Positions 21,917-28,436 of a DNA stretch of 56,418 bases are shown one piece after another. A program made the position numbers and the translations under genes. Origin of the DNA: JACOZG01 sp964564105 (GTDB lineage Bacteria > Patescibacteriota > Minisyncoccia > Phycocordibacterales > JACOZG01); the NCBI GenBank assembly GCA_964564105.1, contig CAZLZS010000003.1:1-56418 (forward strand), written 5' to 3'. Each line of letters starts with the position of its first letter. The stretch's first letter is position 1. The notes beneath the pieces were generated by a model. The model saw only the letters and a program-made list of their open reading frames with translations, was not told where the DNA came from and did no database searches.

Positions 21917-22474
21917 TTAATGGCGATTTTGCTCTGGTGTCGCGGGTCGAGCTCGGCGCTCACGGCCGAAACCGAGGAGGTAGCGCCGCGGATTGTCGCC
22001 GAGATCGAGGAAATCGTCCGCCGCTTCCTTAAGCTTGGCTGAGGTGCTTTTACCAAAGGCCACCACTTCCACTTGATTGCCGCTATGAATCTTTAGATAT
22101 TCAACCAGCGGGACAAAATCGCCGTCGCCCGAAGCGATAATCACCGCATCAAGCCGCGGCGCGAGCTTAACAGTGTCCATCGCTAACCCGACATCCCAAT
22201 CCGCTTTCTTAGCTCCGCCGATGAAAATTTGCAGGTCCTTAGTTTTAATCTCAATCCCGACTTTGCCCAGTGCCTCCAAAAAGTTTTTTTCTTCCCCGGA
22301 TTCAGTGGTGACGACATAAGCAATGGCCCGAACCAGCGTCCGATTGGCCACGGCGTCCTTTAAAATAGCGCCGAAATTGACGCGCGCCTGGTAGAGGTTT
22401 TTGGCGCAGTGGTAAAGATTCTGAGTGTCAATAAACATCCCTACCCGCTGCCCTTGATGTTTAACGACGGGCAT
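21917..22474 (-). CDS. NYN-domain (LabA/DUF88) putative ribonuclease
   Basis: NYN domains are PIN-like metal-dependent nucleases, probably acting on RNA. The 185-residue protein shows the acidic active-site blocks FIDTQNLYH (about 14-22), DWDVGLAMD (about 93-101) and IIASGDGDFVPLVEYL (about 112-127). The C-terminal tail is basic and disordered. Its ATG (22472-22474) lies inside the 3' end of rpsO, overlapping it by 14 nt in another frame, which implies cotranscription and coupling with ribosomal protein S15. The tail of S15 appears shortened at this overlap. Confidence 0.88.
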   Translation of the reverse strand: MPVVKHQGQRVGMFIDTQNLYHCAKNLYQARVNFGAILKDAVANRTLVRAIAYVVTTESGEEKNFLEALGKVGIEIKTKDLQIFIGGAKKADWDVGLAMDTVKLAPRLDAVIIASGDGDFVPLVEYLKIHSGNQVEVVAFGKSTSAKLKEAADDFLDLGDNPRRYLLGFGRERRARPATPEQNRH

Positions 22475-22688
22475 GTTTTTCGAGGTATTTGAGATGAGAC
22501 CGACGTTTGGCCACCAGTTTCAGCAGGCCGCGGCGCGAATGTTCATCCTGCTTGTGCTGTTTGAGATGTTTCGTCAATTGACTGATCTGTTCAGTGAGAA
22601 GCGCCGCCTGTACTTGCACTGAACCGGTGTCGGTGTCGTGAAGATGAGTCTTCTTAATGACGGCTTGTTTCTTTCTAGTTGTCAGCAT
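22461..22688 (-). CDS. rpsO: 30S ribosomal protein S15, short form
   Basis: S15 binds 16S rRNA early in small-subunit assembly. The family core HDTDTGSVQVQAALLTEQI and HSRRGLLKLVAKRR is clear. The product has 75 residues rather than the usual 85-90: it ends LKYLEKHARR, and the usual C-terminal helix ending in LGLRR is missing because the gene runs into the NYN gene. The start is ATG at 22686-22688, with TATGAT 6 nt upstream on the minus strand (leaderless). It is divergent from the xer recombinase gene. Confidence 0.92.
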   Translation of the reverse strand: MLTTRKKQAVIKKTHLHDTDTGSVQVQAALLTEQISQLTKHLKQHKQDEHSRRGLLKLVAKRRSHLKYLEKHARR

Positions 22689-22694
22689 GGAGTA

Positions 22695-22716
22695 ATCATA
22701 GCATGACCGCTATAAT
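22695..22716. promoter_or_regulatory. Back-to-back -10 boxes of rpsO and xer gene
   Basis: TATGAT on the minus strand (22700-22695) lies 6 nt before the rpsO ATG. TATAAT on the plus strand (22711-22716) lies 6 nt before ATG 22723. Both predict leaderless transcripts from a divergent promoter pair. Confidence 0.65.
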
Positions 22717-22722
22717 GTGGCA

Positions 22723-23583
22723 ATGAAAGACTTATCACAGTGGCTCAGGGAATTTTTGGAATACCTAGAGGTGGAACGAGGGCGCAGTTTGCACACCGTG
22801 GCCAATTACCATCGTTACCTCGCTGCCTTTTTTCGCTTTGCCAAACCAGCGCAGGTCGCCGACATCACTGCTGAAACTGTTCGTAAATTCCGCCTCTGGC
22901 TCAATCGGCGTAATCTGGAAAAAAACACCCAGAATTATTATTTGATCGCTCTACGCACCTTTCTGAAGTATCTCAACAGCCGTAGCGTGGCCACCACCCT
23001 TTCCCCGACGGCAATTGATTTAGCCAAAACCTCTCGAAAAGAACTGGAATTAATCAGCCAGGAAGAATTAGAACGACTTTTGGCCGCGCCGGCTAAGATG
23101 ATGAGCCGTGATAAGGCAATTTTGGAACTCTTGTTTTCCACTGGCCTACGGGTGTCGGAGTTGTGTCATTTAGATCGCGATAAGATAGATCTCAAGCGTG
23201 GTGAATTCACGGTGCGCGGCAAGGGCGGCAAGGTACGTGTGGTCTTTCTTTCACCAGCGGCCAAGCCAGTATTGACTAATTATCTCAAACAACGCAAGGA
23301 CTTGTCCGAGCCTCTCTTTATCAATAAAAAGGGCGGCCGGTTAACGGTTCGCAGTATTGAAAGATTAATAAGATTTTATGCCATCAAAGCCGGCATTGTC
23401 AAGCATGTTACTCCTCATACCTTGCGTCATAGTTTTGCCACTGATTTGCTCCGTAACGGCGCTGATTTGCGCGCTGTTCAGCTCTTGTTAGGCCACAGCA
23501 ACATTTCTACCACCCAAATTTATACCCACATTACTGACCGCGAACTACGTTCAGTACATGAACGTTTCCATCGTCGCGGTTAA
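22723..23583 (+). CDS. Tyrosine recombinase XerC/XerD
   Basis: Xer recombinases resolve chromosome dimers at dif sites. The product has the SAM-like N-terminal domain (LREFLEYLEVERGRSLHTV) and the catalytic residues Arg in STGLRVSEL, His/Arg in HTLRHSFAT, His in LLGHSNISTTQ and the nucleophile Tyr in IYTHI. Length is about 286 residues, normal for Xer. A GTG two codons earlier (22717) abuts the -10 box, so ATG at 22723 is preferred. It is probably the housekeeping recombinase; no integrative element borders are seen around it. Confidence 0.93.
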   Translation: MKDLSQWLREFLEYLEVERGRSLHTVANYHRYLAAFFRFAKPAQVADITAETVRKFRLWLNRRNLEKNTQNYYLIALRTFLKYLNSRSVATTLSPTAIDLAKTSRKELELISQEELERLLAAPAKMMSRDKAILELLFSTGLRVSELCHLDRDKIDLKRGEFTVRGKGGKVRVVFLSPAAKPVLTNYLKQRKDLSEPLFINKKGGRLTVRSIERLIRFYAIKAGIVKHVTPHTLRHSFATDLLRNGADLRAVQLLLGHSNISTTQIYTHITDRELRSVHERFHRRG

Positions 23584-23598
23584 AAGTTATCCACAGTT

Positions 23599-23737
23599 TA
23601 TAATTTGTCCTTTAGAATGTCCTATAGTAAAATAATCTCGGATATGATTAGGTCTTATATCTGAACACGATGAGTTTTGTCCTTTACGAAAATCAGCTTC
23701 GTGTCCAGCCCCTCCGCACTGCCGGAGGGTTTTTTTA
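23599..23737 (+). ncRNA. Possible small RNA or xer 3' leader with terminator
   Basis: The region contains -10-like TATAAT (23599-23604) and TATAGT (23623-23628), the direct repeat TTTGTCCTTTA twice, a small hairpin ACGAA/TTCGT, and a strong terminator at 23710-23737 (CCCTCCG, 6-nt loop, CGGAGGG, eight T). It could be a short independent transcript or simply the xer gene's 3' untranslated region. Confidence 0.3.
23710..23737 (+). terminator. Rho-independent terminator after xer gene
   Basis: A 7-bp GC stem with a CACTGC loop is followed by an uninterrupted T-run on the plus strand. It touches the stop codon of the convergent cca gene. Confidence 0.9.
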
Positions 23738-25195
23738 TTTCACTCCATATTTACCACGGATTTTTTCCAATTCTCCCTGTTCTATAGATTCTTTTTTTTC
23801 TTTGCCTTTTTCACCAATGGTTCTTAATTCTTCGTCAGACAGTTTGGCCAATTCTTCTGCTTTGTTTCTTAAGAAACTTTCTGTATTTAATGACGGATTA
23901 TCAAGAACTTCCTCAAGTAAGGCGTGAAGAATATGGCCAATTTTAGGACCTGATTTTAATCCTGTTTCATGTAAAACATCTTCACCATTAATCTTTAACA
24001 TCTTTACTGAAGTTGGGTCGCGCATTGCTTCCTCAATCATTGATTCATATTTCCTTAGTCGGTAAGGGCTTTCTTTGGGTCTACCCATGCCTATACGATC
24101 GCAATTGCGGACTTTCATTAAATCCCAGATGTTTTCACGTCCGACATTACGAATAATTCTTCTCACTGCTGACAAGGTGATTCTTTCAATATCAGTAAAA
24201 AACATATGGTTTCTGACTAATTTTTCTACTACATCAGTTATGTTTCGCGTGAAACGCAATCTTTCCATTATTTTTCGAGTTATTCTTGCTCCTACCAAGT
24301 CGTGGCCATAAAACGTCCAATCTTTCTTTTCTTCACCCCATTTTCTAGTCCTAGGTTTACCAATGTCGTGAAATAAAGCGGCAAGTCTCACGTGTAACGG
24401 CCATTTCCTGTCCGCAGCATGCTGGGCTACCCTTAAAAGATGTTCCCAGACATCATATTTATGGTCGCCGTTTTGCTTCATACCAATTCCTTCTTCTAGT
24501 TCAGGAAGAAACTGTTTAAGTGCCCCGATCTTTTGCAGAATTACAATACCTGACATCAGATTGTTAGACATTAAAATTCTTGAAAATTCATCACGAATCC
24601 GCTCTCCGGCAACAAATTCCAATAATTTTGAGTATTTGACCATAGCTTGCATAGTTTCTAGGTTGATGGTGAAGTCCAATTCCGAGGCTAACCTAACTCC
24701 CCGTAAGATTCTCAATGGGTCTTCCTCAAATCTATCACTTGCTTGGCCAACCGCGCGAACGATTTTGTCCCTTATGTCCTTTTGACCTCCGGATAAGTCA
24801 ATAATCTGTCCTTTATCTGTCTCATAGGCAAGAGCGTTGATCGTAAAATCGCGCCGACTTAGATCAGTTTGCAAATCGCTCGTAAAAATCACCTTATCTG
24901 GATGTCGTTTGTCAGAATATTTCGACTCTTGACGAAAAGGAGTAATTTCTATATGGCGCAGACTATTATCTCTTGCCTCTTCATTGACAATTGTAACGGT
25001 GCCAAAGGTATTTTCATAAAAAGTTTTATCGAATAATCCAGCAATTTGTTCTGGGCTAGCGTCAGTGGCAATATCCCAATCTTTTGGTTCTTTTCTCATC
25101 AACAGGGCGCGCACGCAACCACCGACTAAGTAACTGACAAACCCATGTTTTCCTAGCTGGCGAGAAATTTCGATGATTTCTTCTGGTATTTTCAT
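23735..25195 (-). CDS. cca: CCA tRNA nucleotidyltransferase with HD domain
   Basis: This enzyme adds or repairs the 3' CCA end of tRNAs. From ATG at 25193-25195 the protein has 486 residues. Class II nucleotidyltransferase motifs are clear: the GGCVRALL and DWDIAT catalytic pair (near 24-44), RRDFTINALAY (near 111) and EEDPLRILRGVRLASEL (near 156). An HD domain follows (LFHDIGKPRTRKWG, near 248). None of the tRNA genes in this window encodes CCA, so this activity is essential here. It lies just downstream of the tRNA cluster on the opposite strand. A TTG two codons earlier is a weaker start. Confidence 0.94.
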   Translation of the reverse strand: MKIPEEIIEISRQLGKHGFVSYLVGGCVRALLMRKEPKDWDIATDASPEQIAGLFDKTFYENTFGTVTIVNEEARDNSLRHIEITPFRQESKYSDKRHPDKVIFTSDLQTDLSRRDFTINALAYETDKGQIIDLSGGQKDIRDKIVRAVGQASDRFEEDPLRILRGVRLASELDFTINLETMQAMVKYSKLLEFVAGERIRDEFSRILMSNNLMSGIVILQKIGALKQFLPELEEGIGMKQNGDHKYDVWEHLLRVAQHAADRKWPLHVRLAALFHDIGKPRTRKWGEEKKDWTFYGHDLVGARITRKIMERLRFTRNITDVVEKLVRNHMFFTDIERITLSAVRRIIRNVGRENIWDLMKVRNCDRIGMGRPKESPYRLRKYESMIEEAMRDPTSVKMLKINGEDVLHETGLKSGPKIGHILHALLEEVLDNPSLNTESFLRNKAEELAKLSDEELRTIGEKGKEKKESIEQGELEKIRGKYGVK

Positions 25196-25258
25196 TTCCA
25201 ACCATTCTAGCTCAGATTTTGTGGTTTAACTATACTTTTGTTAGACTAGAGATAGTCT

Positions 25259-25330
25259 GTCCTCGTGGTGAAATGGATATCACAACGGTCTTCGGAACCG
25301 TTATTGGGGGTTCGAATCCTCCCGGGGACG
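25259..25330 (+). tRNA. tRNA-Arg (anticodon TCG)
   Basis: Acceptor GTCCTCG pairs with CGGGGAC. The anticodon stem ACGGT/ACCGT carries the loop CTTCGGA. The T-arm has TTCGAAT. Discriminator is G and no CCA is encoded. Length 72 nt. Confidence 0.93.
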
Positions 25331-25350
25331 CCCGGGACTTATAGTGGAAA

Positions 25351-25421
25351 GCGGGTATGGTTTAGTGGTAGAATGCATCCTTGCCAAGGATGAGACGGGA
25401 GTCCGATTCTCCCTACCCGCA
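25351..25421 (+). tRNA. tRNA-Gly (anticodon GCC)
   Basis: Acceptor GCGGGTA pairs with TACCCGC. The anticodon arm CATCC-TTGCCAA-GGATG gives GCC. T-arm GGGAG-TCCGATT-CTCCC. Discriminator A, no encoded CCA. Length 71 nt. Confidence 0.95.
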
Positions 25422-25425
25422 TATC

Positions 25426-25456
25426 GGACAAGTCTGCCTGCCGGTAGGCAAGTCCT
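25426..25456. repeat. Imperfect palindrome with TGCCTGCCGG core
   Basis: GGAC...TGCCTGCCGGTAGGCA...GTCC forms a hairpin just after tRNA-Gly(GCC). It resembles the 20-nt palindrome inserted in the broken tRNA-Gly at 28401-28420. Confidence 0.7.
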
Positions 25457-25501
25457 TTAAAACTGTGGATAATCTTGTGGATTCTGTGCATAAAAGACAT
25501 A

Positions 25502-25900
25502 ATGTCCCAGACGACTAAACAAACAATCGGTAAAAAAGGTGAAGATTTAGCCATTGAGTTCCTTAAGAAACAAGATTACGAGATTCTTGATCGTAATTAT
25601 TGGCAAAAATGGGGTGAAATAGACATTGTGGCTAAAAAAGATGGGATTATTCACTTTGTGGAAGTGAAAACTGTATCACGAGATCATCTATTAATATTGA
25701 ACCGAGAAGAAGATTTTTATGAGCCGGAAGATAATTTGCACCCTTGGAAACTCCGGCGGCTGGCGCGCGCCGTCGAAACTTATCTATTGGACAAAAAAGT
25801 TAGTGACGACATTGACTGGCAAACTGATGCTATCTCTATTTATTTAGATCACAGTGATCAATTATTGAAGATTGATTATTTGCCAAATATTACTTTGTAA
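25502..25900 (+). CDS. YraN/UPF0102-family putative endonuclease
   Basis: YraN-family proteins have a Holliday-junction-resolvase-like (PD-(D/E)xK) fold; their cellular role is unsettled. From ATG 25502 the product has 132 residues: GKKGEDLAIEFLKKQ, then RNYWQKWGEIDIVAKKDG with the acidic pair and HFVEVKTVSR containing the E-x-K catalytic motif. The upstream GTG at 25475 adds nine residues and is less likely. A DnaA-box-like TGTGGATAA lies at 25464-25472, just before the gene. It sits between tRNA-Gly and tRNA-Pro. Confidence 0.9.
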   Translation: MSQTTKQTIGKKGEDLAIEFLKKQDYEILDRNYWQKWGEIDIVAKKDGIIHFVEVKTVSRDHLLILNREEDFYEPEDNLHPWKLRRLARAVETYLLDKKVSDDIDWQTDAISIYLDHSDQLLKIDYLPNITL

Positions 25901-25909
25901 ATTCTTAAA

Positions 25910-25980
25910 CGGGGTATAGTGTAATGGCAGCACGAGTCCTTTGGGAGGATTTAGTCTCGGTTCAAATCCGAGTACCCCGA
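25910..25980 (+). tRNA. tRNA-Pro (anticodon TGG)
   Basis: Acceptor CGGGGTA pairs with TACCCCG. Anticodon arm AGTCC-TTTGGGA-GGATT gives TGG. T-loop TTCAAAT. Discriminator A, no encoded CCA. The C1-initial acceptor is typical of proline tRNAs. Confidence 0.95.
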
Positions 25981-25982
25981 TC

Positions 25983-26011
25983 TTGACTTTTTAAACTTGG
26001 TATGCTAGACT
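25983..26011 (+). promoter_or_regulatory. Promoter TTGACT-17-TAGACT
   Basis: It lies right after tRNA-Pro(TGG) and would give the 26084 gene a leader of about 65 nt with a Shine-Dalgarno-like GGAAAGGA. Confidence 0.5.
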
Positions 26012-26083
26012 ATAAATAGTTCAGTTTGGCAAGTAGAGAACCTTGTAAGATAGCCCCAAATCGGGCGGAAAGGATGGTGTCTT

Positions 26084-26431
26084 GTGCATATACTGAAGAG
26101 TTTGACAACAACATTAGTCCTCGTGATCTTGATTCTTGCTGGTCTCCTCATCCTCTGGTCTTTACCCGGGTGTACCGTGGTCAGGACAGAACGATTCGCG
26201 GCCGGAGTGTCAGGAAAAGAAGGCCAAGTGGTGGAACGCGAAACAAGGTACGAGCCGGTTGTTTTTCCGGTGGTGGTCGCGCCAACTTACCCGGGGATGG
26301 GAGTGGTAAATCCGGCAGTGTACGTTTATCGACGACCAATTTACTACCACTACTATCCGGCCGCAGTTTACCGGTACCAGACACCAGTGATCTATCCTCG
26401 ACAGGTGGTCCATGTCCATCGGCATCGGTAG
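26084..26431 (+). CDS. Small exported His/Tyr/Pro-rich protein, possible lipoprotein
   Basis: I do not recognise the family. The 115-residue product has an N-terminal hydrophobic segment (about 8-28) followed by LPGC, a plausible lipobox. The mature part is rich in Tyr, Pro, Val and His (YVYRRPIYYHYYPAAVYRY, ending HVHRHR), which might bind metal or surface polymers. The start is GTG at 26084 behind a GGAAAGGATGG purine stretch. A strong terminator at 26456-26489 ends the unit. Confidence 0.68.
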   Translation: MHILKSLTTTLVLVILILAGLLILWSLPGCTVVRTERFAAGVSGKEGQVVERETRYEPVVFPVVVAPTYPGMGVVNPAVYVYRRPIYYHYYPAAVYRYQTPVIYPRQVVHVHRHR

Positions 26432-26455
26432 GGAATCGGGCGGATTCCGCTTTAG

Positions 26456-26489
26456 AAGCTCTCGGTTGTTTTACGCCGAGGGCTTTTTT
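26456..26489 (+). terminator. Rho-independent terminator
   Basis: AAGCTCTCGG pairs with CCGAGGGCTT (one G-T pair) around a 10-nt loop, followed by a T-run. It ends the 26084 transcript. Confidence 0.88.
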
Positions 26490-26504
26490 CTTTATGATGT
26501 CATC

Positions 26505-26526
26505 CTAACGGGCTGTAGCCCGTTAG
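26505..26526. repeat. Palindrome CTAACGGGCT-GT-AGCCCGTTAG
   Basis: A perfect 10-bp inverted repeat of the CCCGTTAGAA family directly upstream of the first GIY-YIG gene. Its left half plus GTAG (26505-26518) is an exact 14-bp copy of the tRNA-Pro(GGG) 5' end at 26795-26808. Confidence 0.93.
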
Positions 26527-26534
26527 AAGCGCTT

Positions 26535-26807
26535 ATGTTTTACGTTTACATTTTGCAAAGTAAAAGTGATGGTGGGTGGTATACCGGCTATACTCCAGAT
26601 TTGAGAGAAAGAATTTTAGCGCACAATGCTGGAAAAGTCAGATCAACAAAGTCTCGTGTGCCGCTAAGTTTGCTTTATTATGAAGCATGCCATAATTTAC
26701 ATGATGCCCGGGCGAGAGAACGTTATCTTAAAACAGGAATGGGCAAAAGATATTTGAAACAGCGCTTAAAATTCTTTCTCAAAAACGGCGCTTCTAACGG
26801 GCTGTAG
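26535..26807 (+). CDS. GIY-YIG nuclease family protein
   Basis: This is a single-domain GIY-YIG nuclease of the small bacterial type, 90 residues. The signature is FYVYILQSK...WYTGYT (about 2-20), then the catalytic Arg in DLRERI and the catalytic Glu in ARARERYLK (about 64). The start is ATG 26535. The stop TAG (26805-26807) is formed by U8-A9-G10 of tRNA-Pro(GGG), so the last codons (SNGL) are tRNA and repeat sequence. The ORF is flanked by inverted copies of a palindromic repeat. A homing-type or tRNA-associated mobile nuclease is suspected; the exact target is unknown. Confidence 0.9.
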   Translation: MFYVYILQSKSDGGWYTGYTPDLRERILAHNAGKVRSTKSRVPLSLLYYEACHNLHDARARERYLKTGMGKRYLKQRLKFFLKNGASNGL

Positions 26808-26868
26808 TATACCGGCAGTACGAGCCGATGGGGTCGGCTTAGACCGAGTTCGATTCTCGGCAGCCCGA
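26798..26868 (+). tRNA. tRNA-Pro (anticodon GGG)
   Basis: Acceptor CGGGCTG pairs perfectly with CAGCCCG. Anticodon arm AGCCG-ATGGGGT-CGGCT gives GGG. T-arm CCGAG-TTCGATT-CTCGG. Discriminator A, no CCA. The first ten bases overlap the end of the GIY-YIG gene. Confidence 0.9.
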
Positions 26869-26878
26869 AAATTCCCAG

Positions 26879-26906
26879 TTGCATTTTCTCGAGCTTGTGC
26901 TAGGAT
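26879..26906 (+). promoter_or_regulatory. Promoter TTGCAT-16-TAGGAT
   Basis: It follows tRNA-Pro(GGG) and has an extended TG element before the -10. The 60-nt leader contains a small AGCC/GGCT hairpin and an AAAGGAAG Shine-Dalgarno before the pyrE-like ATG. Confidence 0.55.
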
Positions 26907-26975
26907 GATTTTGGAATCAGCCGGATTGTCTGGCTGTCATTGGTCTTTGTGAAGATTTAGAAAGGAAGTGAAATC

Positions 26976-27782
26976 ATGCAGTGCGATCAATGTGATGGAA
27001 GGGGTCGGAGATTCGTCACTGAAAGAGTTGTCCAAGGGCACAGTTACGGTCCAGAGACCGAGGGCCACTACGAGAAGTGTTGGCAGTGTGATGGTAGTGG
27101 AGAAACTCGGCCTTTCGACATGAACGAGCAAGAGGTTCTCGATATTCTGGCTAGAGTCGGGGCAGTGATCACTGGCAGCCATATCGTCTACACTTCTGGC
27201 AGGCATGGCACGGCGTATGTCAACAAAGATGCCATCTATCCGCACACCGCGGAAACTTCCCGCCTTTGTCGCGCACTCGCCGATCGGTTCGCGAACGACA
27301 GCAGGGTGGAGGTGGTCATCGCTCCGGCCATCGGCGGTGTGATCCTCTCGCAATGGACGGCGCATCATCTTTCCGAGCTTACCGGTCAGGAGGTGCTTGC
27401 GATTTATGCCGAGTATTGGAGAGAGCCCGCTGACGTTTTTGTTATCAAACGTGGCTACGATAAGATTATCACTGGCAAAAACGTTCTGGTGGTGGAAGAT
27501 GTTCTTACCACCGGCAGCTCGGCTAAGAAGGTGATCGAGGCCACACGCGCGGTCGGTGGAAACGTCATCGGTCTCGGCGCTCTCGTGAATCGCGGTGGAA
27601 TTACGGCCGCGGCCATTGGTCTGGAGACCGGACGGCTCGAAGCCCTCGTCAACCTGCCGCTCGACTCGTGGGATGAAAAGGAGTGCTCGCGGACTGGCCC
27701 GTGCTCTCGCGGTGTACCCATTAACACAGATGTTGGCAAGGGGCGTGAATTTCTAGAACGGAGAAAAAGGGATGGATCATAG
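26976..27782 (+). CDS. pyrE: Orotate phosphoribosyltransferase with N-terminal zinc-type motifs
   Basis: OPRT makes OMP from orotate and PRPP. The C-terminal 215 residues are a PyrE domain: YTSGRHGTAYVNKDAIYP, APAIGGVILS, the PRPP loop LVVEDVLTTGSSAKK, and the C-terminal GVPINTDVGKG. Unusually the protein starts with about 50 extra residues carrying two CxxCxGxG motifs (CDQCDGRG and CWQCDGSG), like DnaJ-type zinc fingers. An AAAGGAAG Shine-Dalgarno supports ATG 26976 over an internal ATG at 27121. Other pyrimidine biosynthesis genes are not in the window. The gene overlaps a 34-residue membrane ORF by 11 nt. Confidence 0.88.
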   Translation: MQCDQCDGRGRRFVTERVVQGHSYGPETEGHYEKCWQCDGSGETRPFDMNEQEVLDILARVGAVITGSHIVYTSGRHGTAYVNKDAIYPHTAETSRLCRALADRFANDSRVEVVIAPAIGGVILSQWTAHHLSELTGQEVLAIYAEYWREPADVFVIKRGYDKIITGKNVLVVEDVLTTGSSAKKVIEATRAVGGNVIGLGALVNRGGITAAAIGLETGRLEALVNLPLDSWDEKECSRTGPCSRGVPINTDVGKGREFLERRKRDGS

Positions 27783-27876
27783 ACGATATGGTCTTGTTGA
27801 TGTGTTGATCAGTGCCGCGTTTTTCCTGTTCGCCGTATTAGCAGTTTTCTTTTTTAGAAGAGAGGACCGACCGTAA
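27772..27876 (+). CDS. Small membrane protein, 34 aa
   Basis: A short ORF starting at ATG 27772 inside the pyrE end encodes a single membrane helix (VDVLISAAFFLFAVLAVFFF) flanked by basic and acidic residues. A GGAGAAAAAGGG purine stretch precedes the ATG. I recognise no family. It is supported by hydrophobicity, position and the following terminator-like hairpin. Confidence 0.5.
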   Translation: MDHRRYGLVDVLISAAFFLFAVLAVFFFRREDRP

Positions 27877-27891
27877 TCGTCCTCGCTAATC

Positions 27892-27916
27892 GCCCCGCCT
27901 TCGGCGGGGCTCATTT
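27892..27916 (+). terminator. GC-rich terminator-like hairpin
   Basis: GCCCCGCC pairs with GGCGGGGC around TTC, followed by TCATTTTG. The T-run is weak, but the position after the pyrE unit fits a terminator. Confidence 0.6.
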
Positions 27917-27949
27917 TGTCTGGCGAGACGAGTTTGTTAGAATAAACCG

Positions 27950-28366
27950 ATGGATAATTTACTGCGGTTCTTGATTGTGGCGACAGCGGGCGGCGGTTTT
28001 GCCGTCGCTTTTTACATTTGGCGCCAGAAACGGCGCGCCGAAGCACTCGTCTGCCCGCTCAATTCCAATTGCGCCACCGTCATCCACAGTCAATATTCGA
28101 CTTTTTTAAGTCTGCCGCTTGAACTCTGGGGGATGGCTTACTATGGACTTGTGGTTTTAACTTATCTCTCTCTCATTCTTTCACCCGCGGCCCGGGCGCT
28201 CAATCTGATACCCCTCATCTCGTGGCTAAGCGTTTTAGCCTTTCTTTTCTCTCTCTACCTAACTTATATTCAAGCCGTCAAACTGCGCGAGTGGTGCACT
28301 TGGTGTTTGATCTCGGCTCTTTTCTGCTCCATAATCTTTCTGACTTCGCTGGCGCTTTATCAATAA
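27950..28366 (+). CDS. Vitamin K epoxide reductase (VKOR)-family membrane protein
   Basis: Bacterial VKOR reoxidises thiol-disulfide oxidoreductases, supporting disulfide formation in exported proteins. The 138-residue protein has four to five membrane helices, the loop cysteines CPLNSNC (about residues 35-41) with the family Ser/Leu-rich stretch TFLSLPLELWGMAYY, and the active-site CxxC as EWCTWC near residues 117-120. ATG at 27950 has TAGAAT 6 nt upstream. Several exported proteins here contain cysteines, giving it likely clients. No fused thioredoxin domain is present. Confidence 0.92.
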   Translation: MDNLLRFLIVATAGGGFAVAFYIWRQKRRAEALVCPLNSNCATVIHSQYSTFLSLPLELWGMAYYGLVVLTYLSLILSPAARALNLIPLISWLSVLAFLFSLYLTYIQAVKLREWCTWCLISALFCSIIFLTSLALYQ

Positions 28367-28370
28367 ATTC

Positions 28371-28432
28371 GCGGGAATAGTTTAACGGCAGAATGACTGC
28401 CCTGTCTGCCGACAGGCAGGCTTCCAAGCAGG
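28371..28432 (+). pseudogene. Broken tRNA-Gly 5' half with inserted palindrome
   Basis: 28371-28400 matches a tRNA-Gly 5' half (acceptor GCGGGAA, D-arm, 5' anticodon stem). A 20-nt near-palindrome (28401-28420, CCTGTCTGCCGACAGGCAGG) interrupts it exactly between the anticodon stem and loop, and CTTCCAAGCAG (28421-28431) resumes the anticodon loop (TCC). The T-arm and 3' acceptor are missing; instead the GIY-YIG ATG follows at 28437. Confidence 0.82.
28401..28420. repeat. 20-nt near-palindrome inserted in tRNA-Gly remnant
   Basis: CCTGTCTG and CAGGCAGG can form an 8-bp stem with one T-G pair around CCGA. Removing exactly these 20 nt restores a continuous tRNA-Gly anticodon arm. Confidence 0.85.
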
Positions 28433-28436
28433 ATTT

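Larger units (their letters stand above)
26505..26808 (+). mobile_element. Candidate GIY-YIG cassette at tRNA-Pro
   Basis: The ORF lies between 16-bp perfect inverted repeats (26517-26532 AGCCCGTTAGAAGCGC and its complement 26788-26803) and 14-bp direct repeats (26505-26518 and 26795-26808) that include the tRNA 5' end. This is the pattern of an inserted unit that duplicated part of its target. Mobility is inferred, not shown. Confidence 0.5.

Noticed and set aside
22723..23583. Integrase of a genomic island
   Set aside because: Length and motifs fit housekeeping XerC/D, it is next to rpsO, and no attachment-site repeats or cargo were seen.
27892..27916. Member of the coding-sequence palindrome families
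   Set aside because: It lies after a transcription unit and is better explained as a terminator hairpin, although its sequence resembles the palindrome at 47429-47455.
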